Below are positions 1 to 9,352 of a stretch of 64,000 nt of DNA, piece after piece (positions within the stretch are counted from its first letter, which is position 1; every line of letters starts with the position of its first letter). The position numbers were made by a program, and so were the translations under genes. Origin of the DNA: Aliihoeflea aestuarii. Lineage in GTDB: Bacteria > Pseudomonadota > Alphaproteobacteria > Rhizobiales > Rhizobiaceae. The stretch is from positions 124,001-188,000 of the forward strand of contig NZ_JAAAMK010000006.1 of assembly GCF_024105665.1 (NCBI RefSeq), in the 5' to 3' direction. Under the pieces are notes generated by a model. It saw nothing but the letters and a program-made list of their open reading frames with translations, searched no databases and was not told the origin of the DNA.

Positions 1-5
1 CCCTC

Positions 6-1439
6 GTGAGTTTCAAGCTCGCCATCATCGGACGACCGAATGTCGGCAAGTCGACGCTGTTCAACCGGCTAGCCGGCCGCAAGCTCGCGCTCGTGGACGA
101 TACGCCCGGCGTCACGCGCGACCGCCGCGTCCATGCAGCCCGGCTCTACGATCTTGAATTTGACGTCATCGACACCGCCGGGCTGGAGACCGCCGAGGCG
201 GCGAGCCTTGCCGGGCGCATGCGCCAGCAGACCGAGATCGCGATCGAGGAAGCCGACGTCGTCTGCTTCGTGGTCGATTCGAAGACCGGCCTGATGCCGG
301 ATGACCGCTCCTTCGCCGATATCGTACGCCGGTTCGGCAAGCCGGTAGTGCTGGCGGCCAACAAGTCCGAGGCGCGCGGTGCGCAAAGCGGTTTCCTCGA
401 AGCGTGGGAACTGGGGCTGGGCGAGCCGGTGCCGATTTCGGCCGAGCACGGTCAGGGCATGGTCGATCTGCGCGATGCGATCGTCGCGGCGATCGGCGAG
501 GAACGCGCATTCGCCGACGAGGATGACGACGATGCGCTGATCGCCGACGAACCGCTGGTCGGCGAGGACGTTGCCGATTCCGACGACGAGGCCATCCCGG
601 CCTACGATTCGACCAAGCCGCTGCGCATTGCCGTCGTCGGTCGTCCGAACGCCGGCAAGTCGACGCTCATCAATGCGCTGGTCGGTGAGGAACGTCTGCT
701 GACCGGCCCGGAAGCGGGCATCACGCGCGATTCCATTTCCGTCGACTGGGATTGGAACGGCCGCAAGATCAAGCTGTTCGACACGGCGGGCCTGCGCCGC
801 AAGGCGCGCGTTCAGGAGAAGCTGGAAAAGCTATCCGTCGCCGACGGCCTGCGTGCGATCCGCTTCGCCGAAATCGTTGTGATCGTGTTCGATGCGACCA
901 TTCCGTTCGAAAAGCAGGATCTGACGATCGCGGACCTGATCATCCGTGAGGGCAGGGCGCCCGTCCTTGCGTTCAACAAATGGGATCTGATCGAGAACCG
1001 TCAGGAACTGCTGACCGAACTGCGCGAAAAGACGACGCGCCTTTTGCCGCAGGTGCGCGGGCTTCAGGCCGTGACGATCTCGGGCGAAACCGGGCGCGGC
1101 CTCGACAAGCTGATGGGAGCGGTCGAGCGCACGCACCGCGTCTGGAACACGCGCATTTCGACCGGCCGTCTCAATCGCTGGCTCGAAGGCGTGACGGCGC
1201 ATCATCCGCCGCCCGCTGTCGCCGGCCGCCGCCTGAAGATCAAATATATCACGCAGATCAAGACGCGCCCGCCCGGCTTCGTGCTCTCCTGCACGCGTCC
1301 CGACGCGGTGCCACAAAGCTATATTCGCTATCTCACCAACGAATTGCGTACGGCCTTCGACATGCCGGGCGTGCCGATCCGCATGCTGGTGCGCGCGTCG
1401 GACAATCCGTTCGCCGGGCGCGCGAAGAAGCGAAATTGA
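6..1439 (+). CDS. der: Ribosome biogenesis GTPase Der (EngA)
   Basis: Essential double GTPase that binds the 50S subunit and acts in its late assembly in the cytoplasm. Two tandem G domains are visible: P-loop GRPNVGKST at residues 9-17 with DTPG and NKSE motifs, and a second P-loop GRPNAGKST near residues 212-220 with DTAG and NKWD. An acidic linker (about residues 165-200) joins the two domains, and a KH-like RNA-binding domain fills the last 100 residues. Length of 477 aa is normal for the family. It starts with GTG six bases from the window edge, so the upstream context is unseen. The element in the 3' gap is described separately. Identification is secure. Confidence 0.97.
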   Translation: MSFKLAIIGRPNVGKSTLFNRLAGRKLALVDDTPGVTRDRRVHAARLYDLEFDVIDTAGLETAEAASLAGRMRQQTEIAIEEADVVCFVVDSKTGLMPDDRSFADIVRRFGKPVVLAANKSEARGAQSGFLEAWELGLGEPVPISAEHGQGMVDLRDAIVAAIGEERAFADEDDDDALIADEPLVGEDVADSDDEAIPAYDSTKPLRIAVVGRPNAGKSTLINALVGEERLLTGPEAGITRDSISVDWDWNGRKIKLFDTAGLRRKARVQEKLEKLSVADGLRAIRFAEIVVIVFDATIPFEKQDLTIADLIIREGRAPVLAFNKWDLIENRQELLTELREKTTRLLPQVRGLQAVTISGETGRGLDKLMGAVERTHRVWNTRISTGRLNRWLEGVTAHHPPPAVAGRRLKIKYITQIKTRPPGFVLSCTRPDAVPQSYIRYLTNELRTAFDMPGVPIRMLVRASDNPFAGRAKKRN

Positions 1440-1501
1440 AGCAGGCAGGGGATCCGTCACCTCTTTCTGGAATTTGAAACCACGCGCTCCGCAAAACCGG
1501 C

Positions 1502-1633
1502 GAGGCATGGATTCCTGTGACGAGCACAGGAATGACGGCTACATAAATGTAGCTGCAAAATCACGAACGTCGAATAAAGAGCGACAACCTTTAATGCCGT
1601 CATTCCTGTGCTCGTCACAGGAATCGAGGCCTC
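1502..1633. repeat. Family A inverted-repeat element, copy A1
   Basis: About 132 bp, made of two inverted arms separated by about 55 bp. The left arm begins GAGGCATGG, then ATTCCTGTG, a 5-nt ACGAG loop and CACAGGAAT. The right arm is the reverse complement, but its outer end has diverged (GAATCGAGGCCTC instead of GAATCCATGCCTC). This is the only copy in the window between two co-directional genes (der and the SleB hydrolase). The rest of the 446-bp gap holds no credible gene. Open frames through the repeat only read out the palindrome. Confidence 0.9.
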
Positions 1634-1885
1634 TCTTTTTCATGTCGAGCAACGGTTTTGCCTGCCCTCGTGCCTGTCACAGCGTCGCACTTTTCGCTTT
1701 CATTCCCATACGACACATTCATGCCGCACTCCTTCGCGAAACGCCGCCCGATGAATTCGCGGCGGGCGCTTCCGCCTGATTGCATCGGACGTGATCTCAC
1801 CTGCCGCTACGGCATTAACCCCGCATAAAGGTTAATCGATCATTTTTGTCCGGTCTTTGCAGCTAATGTATATGGAGCAGGACCT

Positions 1886-3061
1886 GTGCGGGTAACGCGT
1901 TTGTCACGGCGTTTGAGAACGATTCTGGAAAATAGATCGCTCGTGGCGCCCGCCTTGCTCGGCCTGGGCGTTTGGGTTGCGTTTCCCACGCCTGCCGCAT
2001 TCCAGGACATGACCAGCTTCGTTTCGGGCCTTGAAACGGGATCGGGCCGTTGGGGTGCCGTCATCGAGCAGGCGCAGGCCGGCTCCGTCCATCAGGCCGA
2101 ACTGCCCTTCGTCGATGCCACGATCACCGGCTCGATCGCGGGCGCCGGTTTCAAGTCGCCGGGAATCGGAACGGTTGCGCTGCGCTCGCAGGACGGCCAG
2201 AAAAACCCGACGTCCGACGAAGACCGGGTCGATCGGTCGGGCAAGCAGGGGCGCGTCATGAACGTCGCTCCCGTCACGCCGCCGAAATTCTTCAATGCCG
2301 GCTCGATCCTCGAACGCACGAGCCTTTTGCAGGATGCCGAGCCCGATCAGGCGATGTCGTTCGTCCGCCCCGAGATCGACGGCAAGGAACTCGACATCGC
2401 GCTGGCCTTTCACCCGACCCACCGTGCTATTCCCGAAGACCAGATGCCGGCGATGCTGGCGGCGCTGGTGACCAGCGAAAAGGCCGATATCCTTGCGACC
2501 GCCTATGCGCCGCCCGAGCCGAATTACGCGACCTCGTCGCCCTTCGCCAGCCTCCTGAAGGAGGAGGACGCCTCGAATGGACGGTTCGTTCCGCCGATCG
2601 CGCCGGGCGATCATGCCTGGATGAACAATCCGCTTCCCGCCGGCGTCTTTTCGGCCAGGGAGCAGAAATGCCTTGCCGAAGGCATCTACTTCGAAGCGCG
2701 CGGCGAGGAGGTGAAGGGGCAGGCGGCCGTCGCGCAGGTCATTCTCAATCGCGTACGCGCGCCCGCTTATCCCGATACGATCTGCGGCGTCGTCTATCAG
2801 AACCGCAGTTGGCGCAATCGCTGCCAGTTTTCCTTTGCCTGCGACGGCACCACGCCGCGCGTGCGCAGCGCCGCTCACTACCGGCTCGCCGAGGACGTGG
2901 CGATGGCCGTGACCGCCGGCAAGGTTTTCCTGCCCGAGGTCGCATCGTCGACCCATTATCATGCCACTTACGTCAATCCGCGCTGGGCGCGCGCCATGGA
3001 CAGGGTCAAGAAGATCGGTCTGCACATTTTCTACCGCACCAAGGGTGGCGGCTGGAGTTGA
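1886..3061 (+). CDS. SleB-type cell wall hydrolase
   Basis: Predicted peptidoglycan hydrolase of the SleB/CwlJ family (Hydrolase_2 domain), which cleaves the glycan or cortex-type wall outside the cytoplasmic membrane. The C-terminal 130 residues hold the family pattern: CLAEGIYFEARGE with the conserved glutamates, then QAAVAQVILNRV, an NRCQFSFACDG segment and a STHYHATYVNPRWA tail. The N-terminal 250 residues are low in recognisable domains, with a hydrophobic stretch at about residues 22-40 that could be a signal anchor. GTG start at 1886 follows GGAGCAGG at usual spacing. Such proteins are common in Hyphomicrobiales, and the cellular role is not settled by the sequence. Confidence 0.88.
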   Translation: MRVTRLSRRLRTILENRSLVAPALLGLGVWVAFPTPAAFQDMTSFVSGLETGSGRWGAVIEQAQAGSVHQAELPFVDATITGSIAGAGFKSPGIGTVALRSQDGQKNPTSDEDRVDRSGKQGRVMNVAPVTPPKFFNAGSILERTSLLQDAEPDQAMSFVRPEIDGKELDIALAFHPTHRAIPEDQMPAMLAALVTSEKADILATAYAPPEPNYATSSPFASLLKEEDASNGRFVPPIAPGDHAWMNNPLPAGVFSAREQKCLAEGIYFEARGEEVKGQAAVAQVILNRVRAPAYPDTICGVVYQNRSWRNRCQFSFACDGTTPRVRSAAHYRLAEDVAMAVTAGKVFLPEVASSTHYHATYVNPRWARAMDRVKKIGLHIFYRTKGGGWS

Positions 3062-3186
3062 TCGGCCCGTCTTTGCGCTCTTTGCCCGTGTGATTCTGAC
3101 CGATGCAGCCTGCGCGCATTGTCGCAGCCTGCTAATCCCATGATTTCAATGCTGAAATTGCCCCCATTTCAATCGTCCCGCTCGGC

Positions 3187-3215
3187 TTGACTGGCGCGGG
3201 TGCCCTGAATATGTT
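3187..3215 (+). promoter_or_regulatory. Possible promoter of the atp F0 operon
   Basis: TTGACT (3187-3192) followed after 17 bp by TATGTT (3210-3215), 55 bp before the atpI start. It resembles a sigma-70 type alphaproteobacterial promoter, but the -10 box is weak and no transcript data are available. Confidence 0.3.
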
Positions 3216-3269
3216 GCGCGCGACTTCGAAGCGGTAGCCAATTGGCGTCTGATGGGTCAGGAGGTTGCG

Positions 3270-3653
3270 ATGGCCGAAGACAAAAGGCCTGACGAAACCG
3301 GCCGGACCGGTCAGGAGCAAGTTGGCAGTGATGCCGACTTCGAGCGTCGCCGTCGCGAACTCGACGCCCGTTTGTCCGCATTGCGGCCGGCCGGCAAAGT
3401 CGAGGCGGATGGTCCGAGATCCGGTGGAATGACCGGAATGGGCAAGGCTCTGCGTCTGTCGAGCGAATTCATCGCCGGCGTCGTGGTCGGCGCCGTAATC
3501 GGATGGTTCGTCGATCAGGTAGCGGGAACGAGCCCATGGGGGTTGATCGTGTTCTTGCTCCTCGGTTTTGCTGCCGGAGTGCTGAATGTCATGCGTTCGG
3601 CCGGCGTCGTGGCCGAACACCCAGTGCGGACGCCGGACGGCGACCGGGACTGA
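3270..3653 (+). CDS. atpI: ATP synthase protein I (AtpI)
   Basis: Small membrane protein thought to help c-ring assembly or Mg2+ supply for F-type ATP synthase. The first 55 residues are charged (an RRRRELDARLSAL-type helix), followed by two hydrophobic helices, FIAGVVVGAVIGWFVDQ and a GLIVFLLLGFAAGVLNVMR segment with glycines typical of AtpI. The 127-aa length fits. ATG at 3270 is preferred over the in-frame ATG at 3252 because AGGAGG lies about 6 bases before it. It leads the F0 gene cluster, 61 bp before atpB, as in other alphaproteobacteria, where the F1 genes are at a separate locus. Confidence 0.9.
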   Translation: MAEDKRPDETGRTGQEQVGSDADFERRRRELDARLSALRPAGKVEADGPRSGGMTGMGKALRLSSEFIAGVVVGAVIGWFVDQVAGTSPWGLIVFLLLGFAAGVLNVMRSAGVVAEHPVRTPDGDRD

Positions 3654-3714
3654 TACGGAACTTGGAATTTGACACGGCGCGCTTGGCGCCGGCTTTGTTA
3701 TCGAGGGGCGCCTG

Positions 3715-4464
3715 ATGGCCGACGATCCGATCTCCCAATTTCAGATCTCCAGACTGATTCCGATCGAAATCGGGGGACTCGACTTCTCTTTCACCAATTC
3801 GTCCCTGTTCATGGTGGCGTCGGTGGCGACGGCGGGTGCCTTTCTTTATCTGACGACGTCGAGCCGCGGCCTCGTGCCGGGCCGCGCGCAGTCGGTATCG
3901 GAACTGTCCTACGAATTCATCGCGAACATGTTGCGCGATGCGACCGGCCAGCACGGGATGAAGTTCTTTCCGCTCGTCTTCTCGCTGTTCATGTTCATCC
4001 TCACGGCGAACATGTACGGCATGTTCCCTTACTTCTTCACGGTGACGAGCCACATCATCGTCACCTTCGCCCTGGCGATGCTCGTCATGACGACGTTGGT
4101 CGTCTACGGCTTTCGAACGCACGGGTTCCGCTTTCTCAAACTGTTCGTTCCGCACGGAATTCCCGGCGTCCTCGTGCCGCTGGTCGTCGCGATCGAGTTG
4201 ATCTCGTTCCTCTCGCGTCCGATCAGCCTCTCGGTTCGTCTCTTCGCGGCGATGCTCGCCGGCCACATCACGGTCAAGGTGTTCGCCGGCTTCATCGCGA
4301 CGCTGGGTTCGCTCGGCGCGGTCGGCATCGTGGCGGCCATCCTGCCGCTCTTCCTGACGGTCGCGATCACCGCGCTCGAATTCCTCATCTCGTTCATCCA
4401 GGCCTATGTCTTCGCGATCCTGACCTGCATGTATCTGAACGACGCGCTTCATCCGGAGCACTGA
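3715..4464 (+). CDS. atpB: F0F1 ATP synthase subunit a
   Basis: Membrane subunit a, which forms the proton half-channels against the c-ring. The 249-aa protein has five or six hydrophobic helices. The conserved arginine is in the segment [17 protein letters not shown] (about residues 165-182), and the C-terminal helix carries [17 protein letters not shown], as in all bacterial a subunits. GAGGGGCG precedes the ATG. Second gene of the F0 operon. Identification is secure. Confidence 0.97.
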   Translation: MADDPISQFQISRLIPIEIGGLDFSFTNSSLFMVASVATAGAFLYLTTSSRGLVPGRAQSVSELSYEFIANMLRDATGQHGMKFFPLVFSLFMFILTANMYGMFPYFFTVTSHIIVTFALAMLVMTTLVVYGFRTHGFRFLKLFVPHGIPGVLVPLVVAIELISFLSRPISLSVRLFAAMLAGHITVKVFAGFIATLGSLGAVGIVAAILPLFLTVAITALEFLISFIQAYVFAILTCMYLNDALHPEH

Positions 4465-4540
4465 GTTCGGTCCAGTTTCACCGGCGATCCCGCCATCCTC
4501 GAACACCAACATTCGAACAGTCCCACGAAGGAGTTTTGAA

Positions 4541-4765
4541 ATGGAAGTAGAAGCAGCACGCGCGCTCGGCGCAGGCATCGCCTGCCTCGGCATGGCCGGT
4601 ACCGCCCTCGGTCTCGGCAACATCTTCGGCAGCTACCTCTCGGGCGCCCTGCGCAACCCGTCGGCAGCCGACGGCCAGTTCGGCCGCCTGATCTTCGGCT
4701 TCGCCGTTACGGAAGCTCTGGGCATCTTCTCGCTACTCATCGCTCTGCTCCTCCTCTTCACGTAA
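4541..4765 (+). CDS. atpE: F0F1 ATP synthase subunit c
   Basis: Proteolipid that assembles into the rotating c-ring. The 74-aa hairpin has a glycine-rich first helix (GAGIACLGMAGTALGLGNIFG), a polar RNPSA loop and a second helix containing the proton-carrying glutamate in AVTEALGIFSLLIALLLLF. An A-G-rich ribosome site, AAGGAG, stands 8 bases before the ATG. The separation of 76 bp from atpB and the strong ribosome site fit the need for high c-subunit synthesis. Confidence 0.97.
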   Translation: MEVEAARALGAGIACLGMAGTALGLGNIFGSYLSGALRNPSAADGQFGRLIFGFAVTEALGIFSLLIALLLLFT

Positions 4766-4873
4766 GATGAGGCTCGGCCGGCGGGCGCGCTTGCGCCCGT
4801 GCGGCCGAATTCTTTTCAGTGCTGAGACCCACCGGTCGCAACGCGCGGCCGGCAACATGAGCAGGGGATGCAC

Positions 4874-5443
4874 ATGTTCGTAACGCCTGGATACGCGCAG
4901 GACGCCGTTCCCGCCGAAGGCGAATTGCAGACCGAGGTCGTCGAGGTCCACGAGGATAGCGGATTCCCGCCTTTCGAGACGGAATTCTACCCCTCGCAGC
5001 TTCTGTGGCTGGCGATTAGCTTTGGCCTTTTCTACCTCTTCCTCCAGAAGGTCGTGCTGCCGAGAATCGGAAACATTCTCGAAGTGCGCCGCGACCGCAT
5101 CGCCCACGATCTCGATCAGGCGGCGCGCAACAAGGAAGAAGCCGACGCTGCGATCGCGGCCTACGAGCAGGAACTGGCCGATGCACGCGCCAAGGCGCAC
5201 GCCATCGCGCAGGACGCTCAGGACTCGGCCAAGGCCGATGCCGAAGCCCAGCGCAAGACGGTTGAAGCCGAGCTTGACCGCAAGCTTGTCGATGCCGAGC
5301 GTCGCATCGCTGCCGTTCGCGAGACGGCGATGAAGGATGTCGGCACGATCGCCGAGGAAACCGCCGGTGCCATCGTCGAGGCGCTGATCGGTCAGAAGCC
5401 GGACGACAAGGCCGTTTCGGCTGCCGTCGGCCAGGTTCGATAG
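4874..5443 (+). CDS. atpF': F0F1 ATP synthase subunit b' (AtpG/AtpF2)
   Basis: Second b-type peripheral-stalk subunit, typical of alphaproteobacteria and photosynthetic bacteria. One membrane helix (LLWLAISFGLFYLFLQKVVL, about residues 40-60) is followed by a long charged coiled coil (EVRRDRIAHDLDQAARNKEEAD and beyond) and a C-terminal part that contacts delta. ATG 4874 is chosen because AGGGG is 6 bases upstream. The ATG at 4868 directly abuts that site. It is followed 9 bp later by atpF. The 189-aa length is normal. Confidence 0.92.
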   Translation: MFVTPGYAQDAVPAEGELQTEVVEVHEDSGFPPFETEFYPSQLLWLAISFGLFYLFLQKVVLPRIGNILEVRRDRIAHDLDQAARNKEEADAAIAAYEQELADARAKAHAIAQDAQDSAKADAEAQRKTVEAELDRKLVDAERRIAAVRETAMKDVGTIAEETAGAIVEALIGQKPDDKAVSAAVGQVR

Positions 5444-5452
5444 GAGAGACGG

Positions 5453-5932
5453 ATGGATTCGACTTTTTGGGCCACCGTCGGTCTCGTCGTCTTTCTGGCG
5501 CTGATCGTCTACGTACGCGTTCCCGGCATGATCGGGCGCAATCTCGATCAGCGTGCCGAGCGCATTCGCAATGAGCTGGAAGAAGCCCGCAAGCTGCGCG
5601 AGGAAGCGCAGCAATTGCTGGCCGAGTATCAGCGTAAGCGCAAGGAAGCCGAGCAGGAAGCCGGTGAGATCGTCGAGGCTGCCAAGCGTGAAGCAGGCCA
5701 CCTCGTCGAGGAAGCCAAGCAGCGGTCGCAGGAATACGTCGCCCGCCGCACGGCGCTCGCCGAGCAGAAGATCGCGCAGGCCGAACGCGACGCCGTCAAT
5801 GCCGTTCGCTCGAACGCCGTCGACATCGCCGTTGCGGCCGCCACCAAGCTCCTCGAGGAGCGGGCCGATGCCGGCGTGAAGACGCAGCTTTTCAAGTCGT
5901 CGCTCGACGATGTAAAGACGCGGATGAACTGA
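5453..5932 (+). CDS. atpF: F0F1 ATP synthase subunit b
   Basis: Peripheral-stalk subunit b. A short N-terminal membrane helix (FWATVGLVVFLALIVYVRV) precedes a coiled coil rich in E, A, K and R (ELEEARKLREEAQQLLAEYQ and following). The 159-aa length fits. AGGAGA sits before the ATG. It is the last gene of the F0 operon, followed 24 bp later by a rho-independent terminator. Confidence 0.95.
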   Translation: MDSTFWATVGLVVFLALIVYVRVPGMIGRNLDQRAERIRNELEEARKLREEAQQLLAEYQRKRKEAEQEAGEIVEAAKREAGHLVEEAKQRSQEYVARRTALAEQKIAQAERDAVNAVRSNAVDIAVAAATKLLEERADAGVKTQLFKSSLDDVKTRMN

Positions 5933-5956
5933 TCCGTTCGTCGGTTGAAAGTTGGA

Positions 5957-5986
5957 AAAACCCCGCTTTGGCGGGGTTTTTTTGTT
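5957..5986 (+). terminator. Rho-independent terminator of the atp F0 operon
   Basis: Perfect stem AAAACCCCGC / GCGGGGTTTT around a TTTG loop, followed by a run of T ending TTTGTT. The A-rich 5' side means it could also act for the opposite strand. Confidence 0.9.
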
Positions 5987-6092
5987 GGTCAACTGGAGCC
6001 TCGCGGTTCGCTTCGCTCACATCTCACGGTAGGGGCGTTGAATGCTCGATCCACGATGCAAAGCCCGGCCACGGTTGCGACTCGGTAAGGTC

Positions 6093-6222
6093 GAGGCATG
6101 GATTCCTGTGACGAGCACAGGAATGACGGCATCCATGATTGTGCATGCTTCCAAACCACCGCGATTGGCAGCAACCTCTTTGCCATCGTCATTCCTGTGC
6201 TCGTCACAGGAATCCATGCCTC
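6093..6222. repeat. Family A inverted-repeat element, copy A2
   Basis: Best-preserved copy, 130 bp. The 36-bp left arm (6093-6128) and the right arm (6187-6222) are exact reverse complements, and each contains the ATTCCTGTG / CACAGGAAT palindrome. A 58-bp spacer of unrelated sequence lies between them. It sits in the convergent gap between atpF and rnhB, between the atp terminator and the rnhB stop. No gene is seen in this 332-bp gap. Confidence 0.95.
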
Positions 6223-6264
6223 ATCGTCGCCGCTACACGACAATCGCTAAACTTGTGGCGGCAC

Positions 6265-6927
6265 CTACTCCGCCGCGTCCAGCCGGAAGGGTGCGAAGGA
6301 CAGGCGGTGCAGCCGGGTCAGCGGCCCATGCGCCTCGATCGCCGTGCGATGACGCGCGGTGGCGTAGCCCATATGCAGGTCGAAACCATAGCTGACGTGA
6401 ATTGACGCAGTACGCGTCATCATTCGGTCGCGCGTCACCTTGGCGATGATCGAGGCAGCCGCGATCGACTGCGAGCGCTGGTCGCCCTTGACCACCGCCT
6501 TGCCGTCGCAGGTCAGGCCCGGTGGAATGTCTCGGCCGTCTGCCAGAACCAGCTTCGGCTCGATGCAGAGAAGCTTCACGGCGCGGCACATGGCTTCGAG
6601 GCTCGCCTTGCGGATGTCGCTGCGGTCGATCGAATGCGCGCAAGCGGAGGCAATGGAAACCGCCGATGCCTTGTCCAGGATTTCATCGAAGACGGCTTCG
6701 CGCTCGGCGTGACTCATACGCTTTGAATCGTCGAGCCCCTTGGGAATTCGCTTGGGGTCCAAAATGACGGCGGCGGCGACGACGGGACCGGCAAGCGGGC
6801 CGCGCCCCGCTTCGTCCGTTCCACAGACCGGCCACACACCTTCGCGCATGGCCGCGCGTTCCATCCGGAAATCCGGGCGCACGGGCAGGTCGAAAAGAAG
6901 CGGAGAATCGGAGCGTTGGCGAGCCAT
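6265..6927 (-). CDS. rnhB: Ribonuclease HII
   Basis: Cleaves RNA of RNA-DNA hybrids and initiates removal of single misincorporated ribonucleotides. The conserved acidic motif [13 protein letters not shown] (about residue 36 onward) carries the catalytic D-E pair, and a later LDDSKRMS segment and the [15 protein letters not shown] motif are intact. The 220-aa length is usual. The frame stays open far upstream over the radical SAM gene, but the ATG at 6927 (MARQRSD) gives the family length. The C-terminal [16 protein letters not shown] differs from the common HG-TPIHR form but keeps the arginine and SFAP. Lies 116 bp downstream of the radical SAM gene and is probably co-transcribed with it. 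Confidence 0.95.
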   Translation of the reverse strand: MARQRSDSPLLFDLPVRPDFRMERAAMREGVWPVCGTDEAGRGPLAGPVVAAAVILDPKRIPKGLDDSKRMSHAEREAVFDEILDKASAVSIASACAHSIDRSDIRKASLEAMCRAVKLLCIEPKLVLADGRDIPPGLTCDGKAVVKGDQRSQSIAAASIIAKVTRDRMMTRTASIHVSYGFDLHMGYATARHRTAIEAHGPLTRLHRLSFAPFRLDAAE

Positions 6928-7043
6928 GTTGCGGCAATGCTCGCATCGCGTCCGATTCTCCGCAAGCCCTTCCCGTCCTTGGGGCGGGATGGAAAGGGCA
7001 TCCGTCTGGCATGGATTGGGGACAGCCGGACGGGAAAGAAACC

Positions 7044-8198
7044 TCAAAGCAGGCTGAGCTGCTCGCCCCTGCGGGCCGGTGGCGTGAACAGGTCGGCGCG
7101 CAACTTCATACGCTGCGTGTTGAGGCCGAGCCGCTTGGCCGCGAGTTCGAAGCGCCGCCCGATCTGCCACGCATATGGGCCGGAACCTCTCATGCGCTTG
7201 CCCCATTCGGCGTCGTAATCCTTGCCGTCGCGCATCGAACGCACGAGCGACATGACGTGCCTGTAGCGATCTGGATAATGCTGCAGGAGCCAGTCCTTGA
7301 AGATCGAGCTGACCTCGAGCGGCAGGCGCAGGATGACGTAACCCGCTTCGCTCGCACCGGCAGCCGTCGCCGAATCGAGGATGCGCTCGATCTCCGAATC
7401 GTTGATGCCCGGAATGACCGGTCCGATCATCACCGAGGTTGGAATGCCGGCTTCGCTCAGCGCCCGGATCGTCTCCAACCGGCGCGGCGGCGTCGCCGCA
7501 CGCGGCTCCATGGCCCGCGCGAGCTTGCGGTCGAGCGTGGTGACAGACAGCGCGACCTTCGCCAGTCCCTTTTCGGCCATACGCGACAGGATATCGATAT
7601 CGCGCATGACGAGCGCGGACTTCGTCACGATGCCGACCGGATGATCGTATGCCTCCAGCACCTCGAGAATCTCGCGCATGATGCGCCATTGCTTCTCGAT
7701 CGGCTGATAGGGGTCGGTATTGGTTCCGATCGCAATCGTCTTCGGCTGGTAGCCTTCCTTGGCCAGTTCCTTTTCGAGCAGGCGAGGGGCGTCGGGCTTG
7801 GCGAACAGCTTCGATTCGAAATCGAGCCCGGCCGACAGGCCCATATAGCTGTGCGTCGGACGCGCGAAGCAATAGACGCAGCCATGCTCGCAACCACGAT
7901 AAGGGTTGATGGAGCGGTCGAAGGAAATGTCGGGCGATTCGTTGCGCGTAATGATCGTGCGCGGCTTTTCGATCTGCACGTCCGTCTTGAACGGCGGCAG
8001 TTCTTCGAAACTACTCCAGCCATCGTCGAAAACATCGCGCTGATGCTTTTCGTAGCGACCGCTTGGATTGACCCCCGCGCCCCGGCCACGCCGCCTGTCC
8101 GGCACGACCCGAAGGCCGCTTTCCTCGACCATGGCATTGGCCATATGCGCATCTCCGCTCATGAAAGCGGCAACGTCGGCCTGTCTGATCTGTTCCAT
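7044..8198 (-). CDS. PA0069-family radical SAM protein
   Basis: Radical SAM enzyme of unknown substrate, related to spore photoproduct lyase-like proteins (the PA0069/SplB-like group). The 4Fe-4S ligands lie in [15 protein letters not shown], and the TIM-barrel region keeps [23 protein letters not shown] and a [12 protein letters not shown] segment. ATG 8198 (MEQIRQAD) is preferred because GGGAG lies about 7 bases upstream. A longer frame to 8321 exists. The 384-aa length matches the family. It probably heads a two-gene unit with rnhB, an association common in Hyphomicrobiales whose meaning is unknown. Confidence 0.88.
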   Translation of the reverse strand: MEQIRQADVAAFMSGDAHMANAMVEESGLRVVPDRRRGRGAGVNPSGRYEKHQRDVFDDGWSSFEELPPFKTDVQIEKPRTIITRNESPDISFDRSINPYRGCEHGCVYCFARPTHSYMGLSAGLDFESKLFAKPDAPRLLEKELAKEGYQPKTIAIGTNTDPYQPIEKQWRIMREILEVLEAYDHPVGIVTKSALVMRDIDILSRMAEKGLAKVALSVTTLDRKLARAMEPRAATPPRRLETIRALSEAGIPTSVMIGPVIPGINDSEIERILDSATAAGASEAGYVILRLPLEVSSIFKDWLLQHYPDRYRHVMSLVRSMRDGKDYDAEWGKRMRGSGPYAWQIGRRFELAAKRLGLNTQRMKLRADLFTPPARRGEQLSLL

Positions 8199-8342
8199 CT
8201 CGCGCTCCCGCCTTGGCAATTGCCGGTCGGCTTGTCGATTCGTTGATGAAACTATTCCTATCCAATCAAAAAGAACAAAACAAGAACTTTCTGCCGGATT
8301 TCCCAAACTGGCGCAGTCCATGAGTTTGCGCTAATTCAAGGG

Positions 8343-8804
8343 ATGATTTCCGTTCTGATCGAAACCAAGGATCACGAGGCCGAACTGGCCCGGACGCTGG
8401 CGTCGCTGGTGCAGGGCGCTGTGGAGGGCGTCGTGCGCGAAGTCGTCGTGTGCGATCGCGGCTCGACGGACGGAACGGCGCTGGTGGCCGAGCATGCCGG
8501 ATGCGTCTTCGTTGCCGGCACCTCGGCGCAGGATCAGGCCGAGACGGCGCGCGGCGATTGGTTGCTTTTTCTTCAGCCCGGCGCGCGCCTCGCATCGGGC
8601 TGGGTTGAGTCGGTGCGTGAGCATATCGCGGTGTCTAAAGTGCCGGCCCGCTTTTCCCGCTCGTCCCAGACGGCCTTGCCCGTCTGGTCGCGTCTTTTAA
8701 CGAGGCGAAACGCATTTGCCGAAGGGCTGCTGATACCGAAACCGGCATTTGGAAGGCCCCGCAAGCCGCTGCGCCTGCGCGCTGAAATCCACGCAGCCGA
8801 CTGA
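8343..8804 (+). CDS. Short GT2-like glycosyltransferase fold protein
   Basis: Begins ISVLIETKDHEAELARTLASL and continues VVVCDRGSTDGTALVAE, which matches the nucleotide-binding half of family 2 (GT-A) glycosyltransferases, then GDWLLFLQPGARL, where the family usually carries its metal-binding D-x-D. Here that site reads LQPGA, without the two aspartates. At 153 aa it is about half a normal GT2 enzyme, yet the frame is intact and starts with ATG. Activity as a glycosyltransferase is therefore doubtful. Convergent with moaB, with only 2 bp between stops. Confidence 0.6.
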   Translation: MISVLIETKDHEAELARTLASLVQGAVEGVVREVVVCDRGSTDGTALVAEHAGCVFVAGTSAQDQAETARGDWLLFLQPGARLASGWVESVREHIAVSKVPARFSRSSQTALPVWSRLLTRRNAFAEGLLIPKPAFGRPRKPLRLRAEIHAAD

Positions 8805-8806
8805 AC

Positions 8807-9352
8807 TCAGACGACCGTGCCAGCGCCGCGTTTCAAATGTTCGTCCAGTCGCGGCATGATCTCCACGAAATTGCAGGGAGCGTGCCGGTAATCGAACTGG
8901 TCTTTCAGGATGCCGTCCCAGGCGTCCCGGCAGGCTCCGGGCGAGCCGGGCAGCACGAAGACGAAGGTCTGGTTCAACAGGCCCGCCGTCGCGCGGCTTT
9001 GAATGGTCGAGGTGCCGATCTTGTCGGCCGAAATCTTATGAAACAACGCCGAAAACCCATCCATCCGCTTCTCGAAGATCGGTTCGAGCGCTTCGGGCGT
9101 CACGTCGCGGCCGGTGAAACCGGTGCCGCCCGTGGTGATGATGGCATCGATCGCCGCGTCGTTACTCCAGGAGATCACCTTGGCACGGATGGCTGCCACG
9201 TCGTCCTTGACGATATCGCGCGCGCCCAGCGTGTGTCCCGCCGCCGCGATCCGCTCGGAGAGTGTCTTGCCTGATGTATCCGTTTCGATGTCGCGCGTGT
9301 CGGACACGGTCAGGACGGCGAAGGTTACGGGAATGAAAGGGCGTTCGCTCAT
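8807..9352 (-). CDS. moaB: Molybdenum cofactor biosynthesis protein B
   Basis: MoaB/MogA-family protein that adenylylates molybdopterin before metal insertion. Shows the MPT-binding signature TTGGTGFTGRDVTPEA and the later PGSPGACRDAW segment. The 181-aa size is normal. ATG at 9352 overlaps the end of ispE by 4 bp, so the two genes are translationally coupled. Last gene of the minus-strand group sppA - small protein - ispE - moaB. Confidence 0.93.
   Translation of the reverse strand: MSERPFIPVTFAVLTVSDTRDIETDTSGKTLSERIAAAGHTLGARDIVKDDVAAIRAKVISWSNDAAIDAIITTGGTGFTGRDVTPEALEPIFEKRMDGFSALFHKISADKIGTSTIQSRATAGLLNQTFVFVLPGSPGACRDAWDGILKDQFDYRHAPCNFVEIMPRLDEHLKRGAGTVV

Noticed and set aside
1474-1779. 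Open frames through family A repeats (peptides like AWIPVTSTGM and SFLCSSQES)
   Set aside because: They only translate the palindromic repeat in different frames, recur at every copy, and have no ribosome site or family similarity.
1814-1836. ATTAACC / GGTTAAT inverted pair before the SleB gene, like a CtrA site
   Set aside because: CtrA boxes have two TTAA half-sites 7 bp apart; here the spacing is 13 bp.
6265-7893. 542-aa minus-strand frame covering rnhB and part of the radical SAM gene
   Set aside because: The upstream half is an off-frame shadow of the radical SAM gene; true rnhB starts at 6927.
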